Below, piece by piece: positions 1 to 5,576 of a stretch of DNA of 12,104 bases (the first letter of the stretch is position 1; each line of letters starts with the position of its first letter). The notes below the pieces were generated by a model. It ran no database searches. It was not told the DNA's origin and was given only the letters and a program-made list of their open reading frames with translations. This DNA comes from Candidatus Anaerobutyricum stercoripullorum (GTDB lineage: Bacteria > Bacillota > Clostridia > Lachnospirales > Lachnospiraceae). The stretch lies in NCBI GenBank assembly GCA_019114885.1, contig DXEQ01000182.1, forward strand, positions 1 through 12,104, written 5' to 3'. A program made the translations under genes and the position numbers.

Positions 1-90
1 GCCGAATGCCGCCACATGGTCGTCATTACATTTCTTGATGAAATCCATCACCAGTGCGTATAGATCTTTCACCCGTTTTAGCATGCTCAT
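1..90 (-). CDS. Probable YihY/BrkB-family membrane protein, N-terminal fragment
   Basis: Only the first 30 codons are in the window; the gene runs off the left edge. The start is ATG at 90-88, preceded by an AGGGAG ribosome binding site; an in-frame second ATG follows two codons later. The visible residues are a short basic amphipathic N-terminus (MSMLKRVKDLYALVMDFIKK) followed by CNDDHVAAFG. This resembles the segment just before the first membrane helix in YihY/BrkB-type multi-spanning proteins, which usually have a D-x-V-x-A-x-[AG] pattern here. The function of that family is not settled (older RNase BN naming is wrong). It lies just downstream of the 6S RNA gene and its terminator, so it probably has its own promoter or depends on read-through. 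The family call rests on a very short stretch; a different membrane protein is possible. Confidence 0.5.
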   Translation of the reverse strand, partial: MSMLKRVKDLYALVMDFIKKCNDDHVAAFG

Positions 91-126
91 ACTTCTCCCT
101 CTCAAAATCCCCTGTTTCTAATCTGC

Positions 127-163
127 GCCAAAACAGCCGCCTCATGAATCATGAGACGGCTGT
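127..163 (-). terminator. Rho-independent terminator of the 6S RNA transcript
   Basis: On the minus strand a 15-bp stem (one G-U pair) is formed by 163-149 and 147-133, with almost no loop, followed by TTTTGG. It begins about 10 nt after the closing helix of the 6S RNA ends. The plus strand has no matching T run, so it acts for minus-strand transcription. It separates the 6S RNA from the YihY-like gene. Confidence 0.7.
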
Positions 164-165
164 GA

Positions 166-354
166 AAACGTTGGCCCAAAATGCCGTATCCTGCAATTTT
201 GAGTCCTAGCCTAAGCCAGGTGGGTAACCTCATTTGAATTTCTGACTTCCTCCGTTATAAAACAAGGCCTGCCATCCTTCCAAAGATTTGGTTTCCCAAA
301 ATCAAAAATGTAGGTTCAAAATAGCAGGGGTTCTCGAACATCCCAGGCTTCTTT
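166..354 (-). ncRNA. ssrS: 6S RNA (RNA polymerase-binding regulatory RNA)
   Basis: 6S RNA mimics an open promoter and binds the housekeeping RNA polymerase holoenzyme, lowering transcription in stationary phase. The minus strand folds into one long interrupted hairpin, as the family requires: closing helix 348-339 with 183-174 (10 bp with G-U pairs), then 328-324 with 194-190, 322-316 with 202-196 (7 bp), and 314-311 with 208-205, with internal loops between them. The 5' segment GGGATGTTCGAGAAC matches in place the GAGATGTTCGCAAGC of E. coli 6S RNA as I recall it, and the 3' segment CGGCATTTTGGGC parallels its CGGCATCTCGGAGA. The length of about 185 nt is normal. A promoter sits upstream at the right distance and a terminator follows. 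The exact 3' end after processing is not visible. Confidence 0.85.
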
Positions 355-360
355 ACAAAT

Positions 361-389
361 ACTATAACTTAATTATATACAAATTTCAA
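361..389 (-). promoter_or_regulatory. Sigma-A-type promoter of the 6S RNA
   Basis: On the minus strand the -35 TTGAAA (389-384) and -10 TATAGT (366-361) are separated by exactly 17 nt. The expected start, about 7 nt further, falls at 354-353, just before the closing helix of the 6S RNA. A TATAAT also occurs at 378-373, but it has no -35 at a workable distance. Confidence 0.75.
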
Positions 390-422
390 GGAAAAAATGT
401 TGGCAGGTTTCTCCAAAACTCA

Positions 423-995
423 TCAGTCCAGAATCAGCTTTCCGTTTCTCACATGATAATCCCGGTTACGATGTTTCAGCAGGACCCTGCGCATATAGCG
501 GATCAGATATTCCTCGCCCCGGTCCGCCAGAATAGTCAGAAGATACTCCGCCAGATAATCGCTCTCCTCGTGGATGAGCATCATTCCTCTGCCGTTGACA
601 TAATAGTCCAGAGCGCTGCGGTCCGTATACTTCTCCTTCTGGTAATTCTTGCTGGCGCAGATCCGGTCGATCACCATCTCCGCCACGTATTTTTTCGGCA
701 TCTTCATACCCACCAGCCCCCGGGGATCGATGCTGTAATCAATCCAGTATTCAAAATGATGCGGGTTCCTTCCCTTATGATGGAGCCAGCCTCTGGAGCA
801 CTGTTTTAACTCTTTCTCGCGGTTGATCGGGCTCCTGTCTCCCTGATAGTAGATGCCTCCGGGAATAAACTCAATGGGATGATACTTGGACAGATCATGG
901 CAGATGCCCTGCCAGTAAAGCCCCACCCTGAAACACATTTTTGTCACTAACATCTTATGATGATTGATTGTCCGCAAATGACCCAGAAAATCCAT
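423..995 (-). CDS. DUF5662 family protein, HD-like metal-site pattern
   Basis: A 190-residue soluble protein with no signal peptide or membrane segment. The start is supported by GAGGAG six nt before ATG. I recognise it as the DUF5662 type, whose function is not established. Conserved-looking residues are H12-H13, H33-D34 (in ICHDLSKYHP), H72-H73 (GWLHHKG), H79-H80 and D110. Their spacing resembles the H...HD...D metal ligands of HD-domain phosphohydrolases, so a metal-dependent hydrolase role is a reasonable inference but not shown. The neighbours, 6S RNA downstream and the divergent queuosine operon upstream, give no functional hint. The DNA upstream is AT-rich, but I could not choose a convincing promoter. 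Confidence 0.75.
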   Translation of the reverse strand: MDFLGHLRTINHHKMLVTKMCFRVGLYWQGICHDLSKYHPIEFIPGGIYYQGDRSPINREKELKQCSRGWLHHKGRNPHHFEYWIDYSIDPRGLVGMKMPKKYVAEMVIDRICASKNYQKEKYTDRSALDYYVNGRGMMLIHEESDYLAEYLLTILADRGEEYLIRYMRRVLLKHRNRDYHVRNGKLILD

Positions 996-1132
996 AATCT
1001 CCTCTTTCCATATATTATCTTTTCTATATATAATATCTATCTGTTAATCATACTGTACCGCCATCTTCCATCGTGCCGATACCGCGCCGGAGTCCCCCGC
1101 TTCGTTTTCTTTAGTATAACATTTTTTTGTTC

Positions 1133-1161
1133 TTTACAAACGTATTTTTTCATGGTAGACT
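1133..1161 (+). promoter_or_regulatory. Candidate promoter of the queDE-folE-queC operon
   Basis: The -35 TTTACA (1133-1138) and -10 TAGACT (1156-1161) have 17-nt spacing. The -10 matches the consensus at only four of six positions. The predicted start near 1168 would place the folded leader element within a few nucleotides of the mRNA 5' end, as is usual for small riboswitches. Confidence 0.5.
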
Positions 1162-1167
1162 GCATGG

Positions 1168-1270
1168 GAATAAAAAGACAGTTCATTTGTACCATCCTGT
1201 CTATAAACAAAACCAGGACAGCATCTTCATATCTGACATATCAAGTGCTGCCTGCGGGCGGCGCTTTTTT
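1168..1270 (+). promoter_or_regulatory. Leader with alternative folds; candidate preQ1-type riboswitch
   Basis: The leader of the queuosine precursor operon can form two exclusive structures. Fold A is a compact H-type pseudoknot: P1 pairs 1176-1181 (AGACAG) with 1197-1202 (CTGTCT), and P2 pairs loop bases 1186-1190 (TTTGT) with 1207-1211 (ACAAA). The A-rich tail right after P1 resembles preQ1-I aptamers, as do P1-GTTC and a loop ACC. Fold B is an antiterminator in which 1214-1223 pairs with 1246-1254 (9 bp, one bulged A), blocking the 5' arm of the terminator at 1243-1270. Ligand binding in fold A could favour termination, making an OFF switch. The core bases of the preQ1-I consensus I remember (such as TAGC in the loop and CTAA in the tail) are not present, so this may be a divergent or different class. 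The operon context is known biology for preQ1 switches; the fold is my inference. Confidence 0.5.
1243..1270 (+). terminator. Intrinsic terminator upstream of queD (attenuator)
   Basis: The stem pairs 1244-1252 with 1257-1265 (9 bp with two G-U pairs) around a TGCG loop and runs into six T residues. It lies about 90 nt before the queD start and inside the predicted transcript. It therefore must be bypassed for the operon to be expressed, which fits attenuation. Confidence 0.8.
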
Positions 1271-1359
1271 ATTTCATGGGAATTTGCGTCCCTGTAAGAC
1301 AAAAACCGCTCCGCGAGGATCGCACTGCGGCGGGGCAATACTGAAAAAGGAGAACTTAC

Positions 1360-1782
1360 ATGTACATTTTAGAAACCGAGCAGGCTTTTGATTCTGCGCA
1401 TTTCTTAAGCGGCTACGAGGGCAAATGCCGCAATCTGCACGGACACCGCTGGCGCGTGGTGGCAAAGATTGCCGCCGATTCGTTAAGTACGACACGCCAG
1501 ACCCGGGACATGGTCATCGATTTCGGTGATTTTAAAGACGCCCTGAAGGAACTCACAGAGAATCTGGACCACTGTCTCATCATCGAGACCGGCTCCCTGA
1601 AACCGGCAACCATGGAGGCGCTGCGCGGGGAGGATTTCCGCATCGTGGAACTGCCGTTCCGGCCTACCGCCGAACAGCTTTCCCGGTATTTCTTCCTGCA
1701 GCTTAAGGATCGGAGCTTCCCGGTTCACAGCGTCTCTGTCTACGAGACACCGAACAACTGCGCCACTTATCAGGAAATGTAA
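1360..1782 (+). CDS. queD: 6-carboxy-5,6,7,8-tetrahydropterin synthase QueD
   Basis: Converts 7,8-dihydroneopterin triphosphate to 6-carboxy-tetrahydropterin, the second step toward the 7-deazaguanine preQ0 in the cytoplasm. The protein has 140 residues, normal for the PTPS/QueD family. Zinc ligands are H14 (SAHF), H27 and H29 (LHGH). The catalytic cysteine is C23 in GKCRNLHGH, the D70-H71 pair lies in LDHC, and E129 in the C-terminal YETP is the usual pterin-anchoring glutamate. The start is supported by AAGGAG seven nt upstream. It is the first gene of an operon holding every enzyme from GTP to preQ0, with queE starting 80 nt later. The upstream terminator leader probably controls it. The assignment as QueD rather than a eukaryote-type PTPS follows from the CxxxHGH motif and the neighbours. 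Confidence 0.95.
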   Translation: MYILETEQAFDSAHFLSGYEGKCRNLHGHRWRVVAKIAADSLSTTRQTRDMVIDFGDFKDALKELTENLDHCLIIETGSLKPATMEALRGEDFRIVELPFRPTAEQLSRYFFLQLKDRSFPVHSVSVYETPNNCATYQEM

Positions 1783-1808
1783 TGTGAGCCGCCGGATACG
1801 GCAGAGAA

Positions 1809-1820
1809 GCGCCGGGGCGC
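1809..1820 (+). repeat. GC-rich inverted repeat between queD and queE
   Basis: GCGCC-GG-GGCGC is self-complementary except for its centre. The identical 12-mer occurs at 8522-8533, and 11 of its bases recur at 8644-8654, all between genes. It lies about 40 nt before the queE start. Role unknown; a short mRNA hairpin is possible, but the loop of two bases is too tight unless the innermost pairs open. Confidence 0.45.
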
Positions 1821-1862
1821 AAAGACGCACCCGATCCGTGCAGGCGGCAGAATGGAGACAAA

Positions 1863-2531
1863 ATGAATGCAACTTACCCACTTGTGGAAAAATTTATCAG
1901 TATCAACGGAGAAGGCCCGAAGGCGGGTATGATGGCAGCGTTCCTTCGCATGAAGGGATGCAACCTGCGGTGTAATTACTGCGATACTTCCTGGGCAAAT
2001 GTACCGGACTGCCCGGCTGAGTCTCTGACCACAAATGAACTCCTTGCCTGGTTGAAAGATACCGGCACGGTAAATGTGACGCTCACCGGCGGGGAACCGC
2101 TGCTCACTCCCCATATCGACGCTCTCATCGAGACGCTGGGGGAAGCCGGTTACGAGGTGGAGATCGAGACTAACGGCAGTGTGGATCTGAGTCCTTTCTG
2201 CGGACTCTCTCACCGGCCCGCCTTCACCATGGACTACAAATGCCCGGACAGCGGCATGGAAGCGCACATGCTTCTTTCAAACTTTGCGCTGCTTCGGGAG
2301 GGCGATTCCGTGAAGTTCGTGGTCAGCAGCACAGGCGATCTGGACCGCGCCATGGAGATCACAAAACAGTATCAGCTTACCGGCCGCTGCCGCGTCTACT
2401 TAAGCGCTGTTTTCGGACGCATCGAACCGCGGGCCCTCACAGAGTATATGATTGCCCATCGGTGGAACGACGTCCGGCTCCAGCTTCAGATGCACAAGTT
2501 TATCTGGCCGCCGGAACAGCGGGGCGTATAG
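1863..2531 (+). CDS. queE: 7-carboxy-7-deazaguanine synthase QueE (radical SAM)
   Basis: Rearranges 6-carboxy-tetrahydropterin to 7-carboxy-7-deazaguanine using S-adenosylmethionine and a [4Fe-4S] cluster, the third step to preQ0. The cluster ligands form CX3CX2C at C33, C37 and C40 (CNLRCNYC), followed by the DT typical of QueE. The TGGEP SAM-binding motif and an ETNGS segment follow in order. The N-terminus VEKFISINGEG is the substrate-side motif of the family. The C-terminal QLQMHKFIWPP is characteristic of the clostridial QueE subgroup. The 222-residue length is normal for that subgroup. A GGAG motif five nt before ATG supports the start. The gap from queD is 80 nt and holds a GC-rich palindrome. 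Confidence 0.95.
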   Translation: MNATYPLVEKFISINGEGPKAGMMAAFLRMKGCNLRCNYCDTSWANVPDCPAESLTTNELLAWLKDTGTVNVTLTGGEPLLTPHIDALIETLGEAGYEVEIETNGSVDLSPFCGLSHRPAFTMDYKCPDSGMEAHMLLSNFALLREGDSVKFVVSSTGDLDRAMEITKQYQLTGRCRVYLSAVFGRIEPRALTEYMIAHRWNDVRLQLQMHKFIWPPEQRGV

Positions 2532-2532
2532 A

Positions 2533-2563
2533 CCGCCGCAGGGCATGATCGCCAAAGCGGCGG
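2533..2563 (+). other. Intercistronic hairpin between queE and folE
   Basis: CCGCCGC (2533-2539) pairs perfectly with GCGGCGG (2557-2563), 7 bp with a 17-nt loop. It starts two bases after the queE stop codon and lies about 25 nt before the folE ribosome binding site. No T run follows, so it is not an intrinsic terminator. Candidate RNA stability or processing element. Confidence 0.55.
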
Positions 2564-2600
2564 GGCGGAATAGTTATCATAGATTGTAGGAGGTAATGTT

Positions 2601-3194
2601 ATGGCAATCGATAAAGAAGCCATTCGGGAACATATCCGGGGAATCCTGATCGCCCTCGGCGACGATCCGGAGCGGGAAGGCTTAAGAGAAACGCCGGACC
2701 GGGTGGCAAGAATGTACGAAGAAGTTTTTGAGGGGATGAATTACACCAACCATGAGATCGCGGAAATGTTCAACAAGTCCTTTGAGGACGATCTGGCTGT
2801 GGGACCGGACAGGAAAGACATCGTTCTGGTCCGGGATATTCCGATTTTCAGCTATTGTGAGCACCACATCGCTCTCATGTACGACATGAAGATTTCCGTG
2901 GCTTATATTCCCAACGGCCGGGTGCTGGGCTTAAGTAAGATCGCCCGTATCTGCGACATGGCCGCCAAACGTCTGCAGCTCCAGGAGCGCATCGGTTCCG
3001 ACGTGGCAGAGATCATGATGGAGGCAGCCGGCACCGGGGACGTGGCCGTTCTCATCCGGGGAACCCACAGCTGTATGAGCGCCCGGGGCATCAAGAAAGA
3101 AGCCGCTTCCACGGTGACCACCACCCTGCGGGGACGGTTTGAGACTGACGCCGCCGTGCAGAACCAGCTTTACATGATGCTGGCGGCCCGCTGA
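2601..3194 (+). CDS. folE: GTP cyclohydrolase I FolE
   Basis: Opens and rearranges GTP to 7,8-dihydroneopterin triphosphate, the entry step for both tetrahydrofolate and queuosine. At 197 residues it is a normal-length type I enzyme. Zinc ligands are C86 and H89 (SYCEHH) and C158 (THSCM). H88 and H156 are the catalytic histidines expected from the E. coli enzyme. The REGLRETPDRVARMYEE signature lies near residues 25-41, and the C-terminal SARGIKK segment is present. AGGAGG seven nt before ATG is an excellent ribosome site. It lies between queE and queC and not beside folate genes, so in this organism its dedicated job is probably to feed preQ0 synthesis, though it may also serve folate. Confidence 0.95.
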   Translation: MAIDKEAIREHIRGILIALGDDPEREGLRETPDRVARMYEEVFEGMNYTNHEIAEMFNKSFEDDLAVGPDRKDIVLVRDIPIFSYCEHHIALMYDMKISVAYIPNGRVLGLSKIARICDMAAKRLQLQERIGSDVAEIMMEAAGTGDVAVLIRGTHSCMSARGIKKEAASTVTTTLRGRFETDAAVQNQLYMMLAAR

Positions 3195-3239
3195 GGACGC
3201 ACGCAGCTGCATTTGCAAGAACACAGAAACATCCGTACA

Positions 3240-3284
3240 GGATGCCGGCGGCTCGTTTGCGGGAGCACGCAGCAGGCGGCATCC
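3240..3284 (+). other. Intercistronic hairpin between folE and queC
   Basis: GGATGCCG (3240-3247) pairs with CGGCATCC (3277-3284), 8 bp. GTAC at 3235-3238 and GTAC at 3290-3293 could extend it after a small internal loop. It lies in the 132-nt gap before the chosen queC start. There is no T run after it. It could tune queC expression relative to folE. Confidence 0.5.
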
Positions 3285-3326
3285 GGAAAGTACATTTTAT
3301 AAATTATGACAGAAAGGAAGATTTCC

Positions 3327-3995
3327 ATGCAGGAATTAAAAAATAAAAAAGCCGCTGTCGTTGTATTCAGCGGCGGCCAGGACAGCACAACCTGTCTGTT
3401 CTGGGCATTAAAACGATATGAAAAGGTCATCGCACTTTCCTTTGACTACCAGCAGAAGCACATCAAAGAATTGGAGTGCGCAAAGAACATCTGCCAGAAA
3501 TACGGCGTGGAACATTATATCATGGACATGAGCCTCTTAAATCAGCTGGCTCCGAACTCCCTGACCCGCAGTGATATCCCGGTGGACGAGAACGCTCCAA
3601 AAGAGGGGACGCCGAATTCCTTCGTGGACGGACGGAATCACCTTTTCCTCTCCTACGCGGCTGTCTTCGCGAAGCAAAAGGGTATCACAGATATCATTAC
3701 CGGCGTGTCCCAGAGCGACTTCTCCGGTTATCCTGACTGCCGGGACGTATTTATCAAATCCCTGAACACGACGCTGAACCTGGCCATGGATTATTCCTTT
3801 GATCTCATCACACCTCTCATGTGGCTGGACAAAAAGGAGACCTGGGCCCTGGCTGACGAACTGGGCGTCCTCGATATCATCCGCAATGAGACGCTGACCT
3901 GCTACAACGGCGTCATCGGCGACGGCTGCGGGCACTGCCCGTCCTGTAAACTCCGCAAAAAGGGACTGGACGCTTACCTGGCTTCCCGCCGGTGA
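3327..3995 (+). CDS. queC: 7-cyano-7-deazaguanine (preQ0) synthase QueC
   Basis: Converts 7-carboxy-7-deazaguanine to preQ0 with ATP and ammonia, the last step of the pathway encoded here. The ATP-binding PP-loop SGGQDS is at residues 15-20. Four zinc-binding cysteines lie near the C-terminus at C192, C201, C204 and C207 (LTCYNG...GCGHCPSC). The VDGRNHLFLSYAA and DCRDVFI segments are typical of QueC. I chose ATG 3327 because AAAGGAAG ends six nt before it. An in-frame ATG at 3306 would add seven residues but has no ribosome site at a usable distance. The product is 222 residues, normal for QueC. It is the last gene of the operon; a weak hairpin overlaps its stop and a strong bidirectional terminator follows about 55 nt later. 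Confidence 0.95.
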   Translation: MQELKNKKAAVVVFSGGQDSTTCLFWALKRYEKVIALSFDYQQKHIKELECAKNICQKYGVEHYIMDMSLLNQLAPNSLTRSDIPVDENAPKEGTPNSFVDGRNHLFLSYAAVFAKQKGITDIITGVSQSDFSGYPDCRDVFIKSLNTTLNLAMDYSFDLITPLMWLDKKETWALADELGVLDIIRNETLTCYNGVIGDGCGHCPSCKLRKKGLDAYLASRR

Positions 3996-4050
3996 TCCCC
4001 CGCAATACGGCGGGATATCATCACACAATATACTTGTTCACCCACAGCAA

Positions 4051-4075
4051 AAGGGGCTGCCATACGCAGCCCCTT
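4051..4075. terminator. Bidirectional terminator between queC and the HPr-like gene
   Basis: AAGGGGCTGC (4051-4060) pairs perfectly with GCAGCCCCTT (4066-4075), 10 bp with a CATAC loop. On the plus strand it is followed by ATAATTTT, on the minus strand by a TTTTG tail that continues the stem. The convergent genes queC and the HPr-like gene share it, and the stop codon of the latter lies in the stem. Confidence 0.85.
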
Positions 4076-4346
4076 ATAATTTTGCTCCTCTCAGATCTCT
4101 GGACAAGATATCCCGCATTGCCGTCAGCGCCGCCTTCTCGTCCGGCCCGCTGCAGACGCACAGCACAGTATCCCCCTTACGAAATGTGCCGCTCACCAGG
4201 CTGATGATGCTCTTGGCGTTGATATCCATGTACTCTGTCTGAAAATGTATCTGCGAATCGAACTTATCCGCCACATTCGCAATGATATTTGCCGGTCCCA
4301 GATGAATCCCCTGTTCATTCATCACGGTCAGCTTCGCCCGTACCAT
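4074..4346 (-). CDS. HPr family phosphocarrier-like protein, variant active site
   Basis: A 90-residue HPr-fold protein. HPr passes phosphate from PEP via EI to sugar-specific EIIA, and in Firmicutes its Ser46 form signals carbon catabolite repression. The active-site histidine H15 is present in GIHLGPA. The usual arginine at position 17 (GLHARPA) is glycine here, which should alter phosphotransfer. S46 is kept in AKSIISLVSG, so phosphorylation by HPr kinase remains possible. The start has GGAGGAGGGG upstream. It is a single-gene unit with its own promoter and terminator and no ptsI partner in the window. It may be a secondary, Crh-like or specialised HPr rather than the main PTS carrier. Family assignment is firm; the role is inference. 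Confidence 0.85.
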   Translation of the reverse strand: MVRAKLTVMNEQGIHLGPANIIANVADKFDSQIHFQTEYMDINAKSIISLVSGTFRKGDTVLCVCSGPDEKAALTAMRDILSRDLRGAKL

Positions 4347-4412
4347 AGGCTATAACCCCTCCTCCGTAACTGTCTCCTTCTCCCTGTTCTGCCTTCTCCA
4401 TGCATTGTCCTT

Positions 4413-4441
4413 ATTTTATCACACTTACGAGAGGGTTTCAA
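4413..4441 (-). promoter_or_regulatory. Promoter of the HPr-like gene
   Basis: On the minus strand the -35 TTGAAA (4441-4436) and -10 TAAAAT (4418-4413) are 17 nt apart. The predicted start near 4406 gives a leader of about 60 nt. The signal shows that this gene is transcribed separately from the solute-binding operon upstream. Confidence 0.7.
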
Positions 4442-4520
4442 TGAACTTACAAAAGACTTTCCCCGCAAAGTTTGCCGCAGACAGTCCGTATTTCCGCCAG
4501 CTTTACCCCGGCGGTATTCT

Positions 4521-5576
4521 TTACCTCAACGCTTCGATGATCATCTCCATGGTCATGGCGTCCGGCATCGGCGCCACCTGCGTGATCTCTTCCGCGATTC
4601 CCGAAACACCAAAATGTTCCACATCGGCCGGCGCGTCATACAGGCCGGTCCGGAATCCGTGTTTCTCCCATGCCAGCTTCTGTACTTCCTCATCCAGCAG
4701 GGCGTCGATACCGGCTGTTCCCGCTTCATCGAGGGCGATATATACATGAGAAGACCAGACCGTCGGCGTCGGATAAAGCATCACGATATCCTCCTTCACC
4801 TGCTCCCATATATCCGGGTTCTCCACAGCAAACTCCAGAATCTGACTTTCATAACCGGCGATGAGCGGCTTGGCTCCCATGCCGGTCTTCAGAAACTGGT
4901 CAAATATATCGGAGGACGAACTCTCCATGTAACCGAGCTTCTGAAAAATGTTTTGCAGCCGCGGGATTACCGCCCCAACAGAAGAGGAATCCGCCACACC
5001 GCCGCAGAGCGTGTTTGCCACCAGTCCCGCAAACATATTTCCGGAATTGGATTTGGTCGGGTCCGTGGTCCCTACCGTCACATTTCCATAAAGCTGAGGC
5101 AGTCCCAGTTCCGCCCAGGAACGGTCTTCCTCGATGCAGGCGATAAGCCGCGCCGTATCCGCATAGTAGACACCGTCTGTCTGGCTGACAATCCCCGCCG
5201 TCATGAGGGCGTCCGCCACCGCTTTTCTTGTATACAGAACGATTGGCGTGTTAAATATGATCTCACTTTGTATCGGCTCGCTGTGCTGATTCCGGTACAT
5301 CTCCAGCGCCGTCTGGTTGGATGGAAACAGGTAATCCCGGCCCGTATGGTCTGCCGAGATCATATCCAGAGAACCGGCTCTGGCGTAATCAATCTTCAGA
5401 TGATATTTATCTGCCAGAAGTTCCTGTACTTCTGCGTCTTCCAGAAATCCAATCTTCTCTCCGCCCACAAAGCCGGTAATTTCTGTTGTCCCCGGCTTTC
5501 TATCAATAAAAGAGTAAACCACAGCAGCTATAATGACCACCGCCAGTATGGCAAGCCCCAGTAATCTTGTCTTCAT
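4521..5576 (-). CDS. Membrane-anchored solute-binding-like protein, third gene of the SBP/VWA-XpaC operon
   Basis: A 351-residue protein with one N-terminal hydrophobic segment (about residues 5-23) and no lipobox, so it is either signal-anchored or exported. The rest resembles a periplasmic-type binding fold: GSLDM near 68, DYLFPSN near 81, a NTPIVLYTRK stretch near 109-118, and TDPTKSNSGN near 171-180. These parallel segments in the first gene of the operon (GSLDIM, DAVWPASS, ITPVVFGIR, TSATQSNSG), so the two binding domains appear to be paralogues. I chose ATG 5576 because it overlaps the upstream stop as ATGA and has GGAAGGAG just before it; an upstream in-frame ATG at 5612 would add 12 charged residues before the signal. 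No permease or ATPase gene is nearby. The ligand is unknown. Confidence 0.75.
   Translation of the reverse strand: MKTRLLGLAILAVVIIAAVVYSFIDRKPGTTEITGFVGGEKIGFLEDAEVQELLADKYHLKIDYARAGSLDMISADHTGRDYLFPSNQTALEMYRNQHSEPIQSEIIFNTPIVLYTRKAVADALMTAGIVSQTDGVYYADTARLIACIEEDRSWAELGLPQLYGNVTVGTTDPTKSNSGNMFAGLVANTLCGGVADSSSVGAVIPRLQNIFQKLGYMESSSSDIFDQFLKTGMGAKPLIAGYESQILEFAVENPDIWEQVKEDIVMLYPTPTVWSSHVYIALDEAGTAGIDALLDEEVQKLAWEKHGFRTGLYDAPADVEHFGVSGIAEEITQVAPMPDAMTMEMIIEALR

Noticed and set aside
288..809. Plus-strand open frame opposite the 6S RNA and the DUF5662 gene
   Set aside because: It begins inside the 6S RNA, has no ribosome site and only mirrors the real minus-strand gene.
1152..1195. Alternative leader stem pairing ATGGTA (1152-1157) with TACCAT (1190-1195)
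   Set aside because: Its 5' half overlaps the predicted -10 element and would lie upstream of the transcript start, so it cannot form in the mRNA if that promoter is right.
3306..3326. Upstream start for queC
   Set aside because: It lacks a ribosome site at usable spacing; AAAGGAAG is placed for ATG 3327.
3995..4016. GC hairpin overlapping the queC stop as the main operon terminator
   Set aside because: The stem has a bulge and no T run; the perfect stem at 4051-4075 is the better terminator.
4456..4471. Possible terminator after the SBP operon on the minus strand
   Set aside because: Only five base pairs (ACTTT with AAAGT) followed by CTTTTG; too weak to call without RNA end data.
4614..5564. 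Long plus-strand frame (316 codons) opposite the third gene of the SBP operon
   Set aside because: No ribosome site, Arg/His-rich shadow composition, and the opposite frame has clear binding-protein motifs and coupled starts.
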